A stretch of 64,000 nucleotides of DNA from Heterotrichella gracilis (Eukaryota; Sar; Xanthophyceae; Tribonematales; Xanthonemataceae), in NCBI GenBank assembly GCA_032358255.1, contig JAULBX010028603.1, positions 124,001-188,000 of the forward strand. Reading direction: 5' to 3'. The position numbers were made by a program, and so were the translations under genes. Shown one piece after another: positions 57,201 to 64,000 of this stretch. The first letter of the stretch is position 1. Every line of letters starts with the position of its first letter. The notes under the pieces were generated by a model, which was not told the DNA's origin, ran no database searches, and worked only from the letters and a program-made list of their open reading frames with translations.

Positions 57201-59178
57201 CCAGCACCATGCGCCCCCTCCCCGCATCTCCTGCCTACCTTGATGCTCTCCTCTGCACTGTGCGCCGCTGCCAGGTGCTCCCTGAATGCGCGCAGGCCCT
57301 CCTCGGCACCTGGCCGGCGCTCAACCAGGCGGCCAAACAGGAAGCCCTGCACGTTGTCATCTAGGGGGATGGATGATGTTGAGGAGGGGTCCTCGTCAGC
57401 AGCCTTTACCTGCTGAGGCGAGGTGAGGTGAGGGGTACGCAGATGTAGGGTCAATGGGTGCATAGTGGAGGGATTCAGATGGTTGGCAACGCAGAGGGTA
57501 GGCACAGCGCTGGGGCGGTGCCGCATCATCCCAGAGCCAGATTAGATCTCTGCTCCGTTCCTACCTCCTTGTCATCCCTTGCGCTGTACTCCATGTTCTT
57601 GATGGCCATCTCTGCACCCCACCCTGGCAGGGACACTGCGCCTGAACCTAGCTGGAGGCAGCTGCCCTCGGGGACAGGGCAGGCCTGGGAGCAGGGAGTG
57701 AGGGGTCAAGGGACACATCAATCAAGGCCAAGCCATGGTCCAACAACTTCAAGGGGCGTGCATCCCATGCATGCACCACTATCGGCACAGGCACCTGGCG
57801 GTGTGGCTGCAGATGGTGCCAAGGCATGCTAAATCAACAGTGCGCAAGGCTAGGAGGTCTCACCTGTGTCAGCACCGGGCGTAACGCATAGATGAGCTGA
57901 CCAGTGACAGCCAGCTGGCGGAGGGCGGCATGGAATTGGGCCAGGCAGGGCAGGCCCAGTGGCGCATACAGCACAGCCGCAGGGGCCCCACTGGTGGAGG
58001 TGCCCGGCGGGTACACATGGTCAAAGCCGTACAAAGGGGAGGTGGTGGTGTTGGCAGTGCCGTTGCCTGCTGCCAGCGTTGCTGCTAGTGCGGCTGGCAC
58101 CTGGTCCGGATGAGTGACGTGGCGGCCCCCAATCACTGCCCAGCAACAGGAGGGCTGCGCAGGGGGGGGCATACGAGGTTGGTCAGTGTACATCAACAGG
58201 CATCTATTGCGGCATGTGAAGGCGCATGCATGGTGGCCAGTCAGTGGCAGCCAGGTTCCCAGTAAGGTCTGTTTTGTCCGGTGGCAGGCCGTGCACCTGC
58301 ACCCCCCCGCTCCCCGTTTACCTGTTGCGGCTTGTCCAATTCTGACAGCTGTTGCAGCATCTCAAGCTTGGCGCTGTGTTGGCGTATGCCCAGAGATATC
58401 TCCAACACCTGCGTTCAGGAGCAGCAGGGTGGAGTGAGGTCATCAGAGGGAGACCACTTCACGGCCGACCTAAACTGGCGCTAGGTGTCTCCATACCGCC
58501 GCACCCTGTGCTCACCTTGACCATGGCAGGTGCAAGGGTCAGTGCTGCTGCGTCCACCACAGCGCGCCAGCACTCCTCTGCAGTCCTCCCCTCCTCAACG
58601 TCACCCTCTGTCCACCCTTCAACCAACTCCCAAAAGGGTGCAGGCCCCTCACCAGCCTGCGGGGAGCATGGGAGGGGTGGGCAGGTGTAACGTTGATACA
58701 GGTAGTGTACAGCCATGCTTGTGTGAAAAGTGCAAGCGAGCGGGATTGCGGCGAGGGTATACTTTAGAGAAACCGTTGGTTGAAGTGGAGTGGGTGGGTT
58801 GGTGCAGATGAAATCTCATGTAGCCCCAAGAGTGGCAGCATATTCCCCAGCAATAGGTGCGCACCACAACTCAGACCAGGATCTTCATATGTTGCGGAAG
58901 TAATAAGCTAGAATGGGTACAAGCTACTAAAGCGAGGCCCTTCACCCACGTTGCATGCGTGTCTTGCAGGGTGTATGCATGCGTGTGTCCAATCTCACCA
59001 GGAACTCCGCCGCCTCCAGCAGCGTGGGGGTGCCATCCCACTTGGCCTTGACGCTGATGGTGGCGCTCTTCAGCTCGAAGGAGGCGGTGGCGGGGTGAGA
59101 GGCAAGCGCTAGCAGACCCACCACCACCACCACCACCAGTGGCGTGGCCATGGCAGGCAGGCCCCGATGCCGAGCCAT
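48208..59178 (-). CDS. UGGT: UDP-glucose:glycoprotein glucosyltransferase, ER folding sensor
   Basis: Twenty-nine exons close in phase to 1699 aa: 59178-58999, 58656-58516, 58408-58322, 58154-57864, 57684-57565, 57409-57239, 57078-56809, 56548-56287, 56084-55921, 55740-55576, 55370-55193, 54879-54728, 54570-54340, 54150-53979, 53669-53489, 53248-53043, 52841-52717, 52631-52561, 52496-52398, 52192-52083, 51951-51701, 51482-51347, 51157-50939, 50753-50546, 50263-49984, 49758-49610, 49003-48823, 48703-48584, 48387-48208. UGGT re-glucosylates N-glycans on misfolded glycoproteins so that calnexin/calreticulin rebinds them. A signal peptide ([20 protein letters not shown], residues 13-32) is followed by the family opening [20 protein letters not shown]. 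The thioredoxin-like and beta-sandwich regions (about 30-1390) include [43 protein letters not shown]-like sequence and [20 protein letters not shown]. The GT24 domain (about 1398-1640) has [20 protein letters not shown], the metal/UDP site [10 protein letters not shown], and [17 protein letters not shown]. An acidic, Gly-rich tail ends in KTEL, a KDEL/HDEL-like retrieval signal. The intron after 54728 is GC-AG. The junction 52561/52496 is the least certain. Confidence 0.95.
55395..55452. repeat. 29-bp tandem duplication in a UGGT intron
   Basis: Two copies, starting at 55395 and 55424, beginning CCATGGACACAGGGGAGC and differing at two positions (AGC/TGG side and the last base). They lie in the intron between exons 55740-55576 and 55370-55193. 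Confidence 0.85.
55503..55554. repeat. 26-bp tandem duplication in the same UGGT intron
   Basis: Copies start at 55503 and 55529. Both begin GCTACATCTCATCCCTGCAA and differ only in the last few bases. It is only 50 bp from the 29-bp duplication, in the same short intron. Confidence 0.85.
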
Positions 59179-59760
59179 GTTCAGGGGGCAGGCAGGCACA
59201 TTAGAAACGATGTGTGTGGAAGTGATACGGAACTCGGTTGTGCAGGTGAGCGTGGGTTGCTTATTGATGACCAACTTGGCATTGGCATGGGGAATCTAAC
59301 CGCAATCTTACAGAGGGGTATGCCTACTTCAATGGCAAGAGATCAGTGTCTACTCAACACCAGCGTGTGATATATAAAACAGTGCCTTAAGTTCGATACC
59401 GGTTGGATGTATATAATTCCGATCAAGTTTGATGGGCAACCGCCGTTGTGCCCACCGTCACCGCGCGCTTCCGCCGTTACGCATACAAACAGGTTTAATG
59501 CGTTAAATCCTTCGTTGAACGTTTCTATCGTAAGGTACACTTTGTGTCGTGCACTTTCGGTTTGTTCAAATTCGTGTTGATATCGTTCCCTTATTTCCTT
59601 GTAGGCACCACGGACCTTGCCTTCTCGTTTTTCTGGGCCATTGACTCGAAGCTGTGCGCTCGACACAAGGTCGCTGTCGCCAACTGCGCAGTGCCTTGAG
59701 CGTACAACCCTCAACAGCAGATGTTACTTGCTTTCGCACTCGTACAATCTCCCAAGCGAC
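59179..59760. other. Divergent promoter region of UGGT and the repeat protein
   Basis: About 580 bp between the UGGT start (-) and the start at 59761 (+). A 123-codon minus-strand frame (59714-59343) has no motif. The short distance suggests a shared bidirectional promoter, by position only. Confidence 0.5.
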
Positions 59761-61521
59761 ATGTATCGACTAGCAGTGCAGGTTGCGAACACGGCTGGGC
59801 CGGCCAGAGCCCCACACCGCCCGCACCGCACTGCCCGTGTGGCAAGCGCACGCAGAATGGGTGAGGGCCCAGTACACCACAATCCTGGTACTGGTTGCGA
59901 TTAAAAACGCCTGTGAACAGACGCGATCCGTTTCAGCACAGGTTTCACATGCATGCCATATTGATGCACATGCATGCATGCACCACCATCAGCAGTCCTT
60001 GTGCTAGCTAGCACGAATACCCCTACCCTTAGTTTTCTGCTATGAAAAATACACGTACTAGCACTTGCAAATGGCAAAGACCTATGGGCGTGCCGTTTGT
60101 TGGAGACCAGAGAACAGGTTCAACTGGTGTCACCCTCTAGCACAGTCCTCACACGCACCCCACCCTCTTGCAGTTGCAACCTGTTCTGCCCCCCGCGACA
60201 GCTACCAGCTCAATTTTAGCAAGGCGGTGGACAAGGCGTGGGAATACAAGGCACTCAAGTAGGGGGCTTGGCTGTGTGCATGTTCCAGCTGCACTTGCAT
60301 ATGTTGCGTGCCCAGGTGTCAGCACCCATCAGTCCCTGCAGCCTGAAGCGTTTCACAACCACTGTTGCGCACACCAATTCCTCCTGAGAGCGTTCCCTCG
60401 TGGTGCTGACACGCCCTCTCCCCCCCCTGTTGCGTGCAGGGAGGTGGTTGCCGCGCCCCCTTCTGCACTGCAGGGCTTGACGAGCACCGCTGACACGCTG
60501 CTGGCAGGTAGGAGGGCAGGAATAACACAAGAGGGCTGGGGGCAGCCATCATGGCACCATTACTTGCTCGCACATTGTTGCCCTAATCCAACAGTACACG
60601 ACCCCAGGCAGAATTTGCCTGCACCCTAGGGCCTGCCACCCGCCTTGTGCTGACCAGTTGCCACAACACAGGCCTGGGCGTGAAGAGCGTGGGTGACTTG
60701 GGCACGTGGAAGTTCTACATAATTGCTCACGCTATTGTGGACCTGGCACAGACTGAGGTACGTGCGGTCATTGGGGCACTGGGCAGCGCTGGCGAGGCTC
60801 AAGCGGATGCACCTCATAAACTGGCACATAGGTAGACCCAAGGCACACCCCATAGCACTAGTGGCCCAGCACACCCTACACCTAACAAGGTACCCCTTTT
60901 GCTGGGAATTGATCACAGTATGCAGCCTGCATGCCCTGTATCCCAGACAACGTCGTTACCCACCCAACCACCCTCCCACCCGTTTGCTTGCAGTCCCCTG
61001 GCGCCCGCTCCCCCTCCGCCTCGTCCAACATCAACCTAGCCCTGGTCCAGTCATATGAGGCAAACTCGCTGGCGGAGGTGCTGGCGGCTCCACCGTCTGC
61101 ACTCCAAGGCCTGGCAGAGAAGTAAGTGGCCATGCGTTGCCAGTTGCTGGTCGTAGGGGAGTGGACAGGGTCATATGTGCAAGTGTGTGTCAACACTGGA
61201 CACCACGCTCAAAAGCTGGGTACATGCGAGCGCCAGCCGTGGGGACAGCAGTGCACCAATGCTGACTTAGAGCTTGCATGTTTTCTGTAGGTGCGGGGTA
61301 ATATAACCCCTGGCTCCTATTCCTGCCACGTGCCAGGTACCTGTTTCACCTGCGAGCCTGTCAACTCAGCACCCACCCCACCCACACACAGGCACGACGC
61401 GTCCCTGGCCCAGCTTGGTGTGAAGACAGTTGCTGACCTGGGCGGGTGGAAGTACGCGCGCTGGGCAAAGGCGCTGGCGGACCTGGCAGCATTCGAGTCA
61501 TCTGACTTCAGTAGCAGGTGA
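59761..61521 (+). CDS. Organelle-targeted protein with two copies of an unnamed repeat
   Basis: Six exons (59761-59860, 60174-60258, 60440-60507, 60672-60757, 60994-61121, 61392-61521) join in phase to 198 aa. The first 33 residues (MYRLAVQVANTAGPARAPHR and on) are Arg/Ala/His-rich with no acids, a good mitochondrial or plastid presequence. Two similar units follow. Unit 1 (about residues 45-113) has KEVVAAPPSALQGL, then LGVKSVGDLGTWKFYIIAHA and IVDLAQTE. Unit 2 (about 127-192) has AEVLAAPPSALQGL, then LGVKTVADLGGWKYARWAKA and LADLAAFES. PPSALQGL is identical in both units and the second motif nearly so. The GVKTVADL phrase recalls helix-hairpin-helix-like repeats, but I cannot name the family. 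The exon split inside each unit is in the same place (after the Glu-Lys or Leu-Ala turn), which supports internal gene duplication. Confidence 0.75.
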
Positions 61522-62758
61522 AGGGGGGCAGGCGCAGGCGCAGCCAATGGGCAGACGCTGGAGCCTAATAGGAATGGGTGGGCAAGGGATGACCAGTGGT
61601 CCCACGCACATACTGGAACCCCCCTGCATGGGCTTTGGTCAGCAAAGGGGTACATTGATATGGGTGTGTGATCCCTTGCCAGTGGACGGACTCGGTTGGC
61701 TTAGCGGGCTGATGTGGAGCACAGACACACGGGCACATGCATGGCATGTACTAAACTGGCCTGGTTAGCTTTGTGGTCCTTGCACTCCTTGCGCTCTAAT
61801 AGGTACTGCGGCAATCATGGTCAATGGCAGTGTTGAAAGTGTGAAGGAAAACTGATTCTTGCCACCAGTCGTGTCCACTTCCACCTTTGGGTTGATTAAT
61901 GATAAAAAGCTATCCCATTTTGCCTACTGCTCCTGGTGCCACTGGTTGCGGCAGCAGTGCATGTCTGGTATGTGTGTGCGCCAGCGTGGGAAGTCAGGGC
62001 TCAGCCAACCGGCCAGTTCTTGGTAGGCGAAGGTAGTAGCTAGGTAATGCAGTTACTGCCTGTCTAGATCTATAGTTGTTACCCAGATGTGGTTAGCATA
62101 TTATATAAAAAGGGGGTGCAAAAGTACGATATTAAGTAATTAGTTTGGTGCGACACATCTGCTTTTTGTGCTGAAAGAGGGCATACCTGATATTAATAGC
62201 ATAACGGAACACTCCACTGCATTTGCATTACACGTTGCCTGGTCGAAATTGTACTGCCCCTCCGTGTCTCTTACTGCGCATAATACTGCTGGCACCACCT
62301 CGCATCCCAAATCGGTACTGGAGCAGGGTGATTGAAGACTTGTATGCGTCTCAAGCTCACCGTGAGGTGTGCTTGCTACATTGGCTGACAAGAGCCGTGG
62401 GGGAGCTCCCTTGTTGGTGGGGGCCCGTTGGTAAGTTCAACACATAGGCCGTCTGAACGAGGTTAGCGTGTAATGGACGTGGATGCACTAATAACACCTC
62501 GTCATCTTATGCCTTTGGCGGTTTGAGTTGCACCACAGTCTGCACCACAGTCAGATAACAAGGTCTCGCTCACGTTGCATGCATTTTGCGTATGCGTACC
62601 TATATGCATGCATATGCCCCACATGCCCTGCCTCACATGCAACACCCACCGCTCCACTCGGACTGCCAAAGGCTTTCAAATAGACTTATCAACTCAACGG
62701 TTGTAGTTTTCTCTCTTGCCGGGTGTTGTGTCAACCATCCCGCCCCGGCCCTGCCGCA
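61522..62758. other. No gene recognised
   Basis: About 1.2 kb with no supported exon, AT-richer near 62090-62160. TATATGCATGCATATGC lies at 62601-62617. The 3' part is the upstream region of the next gene. Confidence 0.5.
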
Positions 62759-64000
62759 ATGGCCAAGGAGGACTTCCAGGCGCTGTTCAAGGCGGCCAAG
62801 GCTGCGCAGCCCAAGCAAACAATGGTGGGTGGATGGCATACAAATATAATATTCATACCACATGTTGCTGTGAGGGCTGAACCTGTTTTGCTTGCACTGT
62901 CATGTCATCGTTGGCAGCCCACACCCTGCCTGCCACTAAGGTGCTATTCCCCTGCTGCCCACAGTCCAAGGAGCAGCTGCGTGCGCTGAGGGCACAGAAG
63001 AAGTCGGCAGGAGGGGCGTCAGTTAGTGGAGGGGGGCAGGTGCGAGCATTAGGGTGCCTGGCTGCGTGGCTGGTTACAAATTGGTTTATGCGCTGCGGGG
63101 CCTACGTTGGGCAATAAAGCAAACACGAGGCAGGCGCTTCTGCAGCACGGTGAAGTTCCATGATATGCGCCACTGCGGCACTTGACTGTGGCGTGGGGTT
63201 ACAGCTGACACTGGGTGGCAGCCGTGTGGTGACACCTCTCCCGCCTGCGCAGGTCAGCAGCGGTCCCAACGTGCCCCGGCCAATGCCTCCGCCGGCTCCC
63301 AAGCGCCCCAGCCCCAGCTCAGTCCTTGCTGTGGGCGTGCCGCCTGGTGTCCGAGCAGGAGCCTCCTCCTACCACACAGACTCGCAGCAGACCCAGCTGA
63401 GCGGGGGTGACAGCGATGTGGCGGGGGCAGGTGAGGCGCCACAATGCAGACGGGGGGGAGCGGCGGTGCCAGGGCACCAGGGTGCAACCATCGGTCCATG
63501 CAACATGTGATGCATTGCATGGCCATTGCGAGGCACCTGCACTTGGCCATCATTAGCAGTGCAGCGCCAGCTCCAATGCACTGCCCTCATGCTACTTGGA
63601 CCCAAAGCATGTGCCCCACCCCCCTGCAGTTTCCGAATCTGGCCTGTCAGTGACTCAGCGGGCTGCTCCCCGCGCCACCACTTCAGGCGCAGCCTCCACC
63701 AGCCACATGGTGCCGCTTGTGGGGGACACACACTCGGTGGGGGCGGAGCACGTGCCACAAGGAGTGGAGCGCACTCAAACGGCAGAGAGTGTCATGGGTG
63801 CGCTCACGTTTTAGGGCAGTGGGGTTGAACAGGGGCAGTGGTCAGGAGCAGGGTGATAGCAGGGTGTGCGTGTGGTGGTGCAATTACGAATGCGGCGATA
63901 CTGCTGTCGCCATGCACAGCGCTTCCTATGAAGCCACACAAACTCCATATCTTCCCTTGTCGCAGAGGTGTCTGTGGCTGAAGCTGAACCAACGCTCCTT
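62759..64000 (+). CDS. Unidentified protein, 5' part, runs off the window
   Basis: Exons 62759-62824, 62965-63039, 63253-63430, 63630-63797 and 63966 to the window end join in phase, giving the first 174 residues. The start MAKEDFQALFKAAKAAQPKQ and SKEQLRALRAQKKSAGG form a charged, probably helical N-terminus. A Pro/Ser/Gly-rich, likely disordered region follows (VPRPMPPPAPKRPSPSS). If exon 4 is read on it stops at 63814 (ALTF); splicing at ATGG|GTGCGC instead joins EVSVAEAEPTLL from the exon at 63966, which I prefer because phase and splice sites agree. The helix plus low-complexity layout is seen in nuclear and RNA-processing proteins such as the ZNF830 type, but no diagnostic domain lies within the window. 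Confidence 0.6.

Noticed and set aside
1-64000. tRNA, rRNA, CRISPR, transposase, reverse transcriptase or capsid-like genes
   Set aside because: No cloverleaf-like segments, rRNA landmarks, regular repeat-spacer arrays or element proteins were found on reading both strands.

Overview
The window is nuclear DNA of a green eukaryote, most likely a GC-rich, intron-dense green alga (Chlorophyta; a trebouxiophyte is my guess). Genes are split into many short exons by GT-AG introns with C/T-rich 3' ends. The families present include plant-type ones: a PLATZ zinc-binding factor, a DUF1350 plastid hydrolase, a plant-like GT29 protein and several proteins with organelle-type leader peptides. I built gene models by joining exons whose reading phase agrees across each splice junction. 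Every multi-exon model listed closes in phase. The exceptions are open ends: a missing 5' end at 14861, the window edge at 64000, and an uncertain last exon for the LYR protein.

Layout. 1-1983: no gene, two strong palindromes. 1984-3465 (-): PLATZ protein. 5305-7007 (-): fatty acid 2-hydroxylase with an N-terminal cytochrome b5-like segment. 8157-9341 (-): unidentified, probably plastid-targeted protein. 10693-10890 (+): tiny one-helix membrane protein. 12098-13528 (-): LYR-motif protein made of microexons. 14861-17531 (+): unidentified protein, 5' end unresolved. 18641-19674 (+): small two-helix membrane protein. 20338-23289 (-): DUF1350 alpha/beta hydrolase. 24584-28256 (+): BRAP2-type RING/ZnF-UBP ubiquitin ligase. 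29133-31075 (-): GT29 sialyltransferase-like type II membrane protein. 32461-34529 (+): NOL12/Rrp17-type nucleolar protein. 35919-40628 (+): NOP9 Pumilio-like rRNA-processing factor. 41040-43088 (+): SAM methyltransferase. 44369-46857 (+): membrane-anchored FkbM-like protein. 48208-59178 (-): complete 29-exon UDP-glucose:glycoprotein glucosyltransferase (UGGT). 59761-61521 (+): leader-bearing protein with a duplicated unit I cannot name. 62759 to the window end (+): 5' part of an unidentified gene.

Themes. UGGT (ER folding quality control) and the GT29-like protein belong to the secretory pathway. NOL12 and NOP9 are two nucleolar ribosome-biogenesis factors lying next to each other on the same strand. 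The LYR protein suggests mitochondrial Fe-S or respiratory-complex assembly. DUF1350 and the protein at 8157-9341 look plastidial. The best candidates for something undescribed are the two-copy repeat protein at 59761-61521, the two-helix protein at 18641-19674 and the orphan gene at 14861-17531. I saw no rRNA or tRNA gene, CRISPR array, transposon, LTR element or virus-derived gene.
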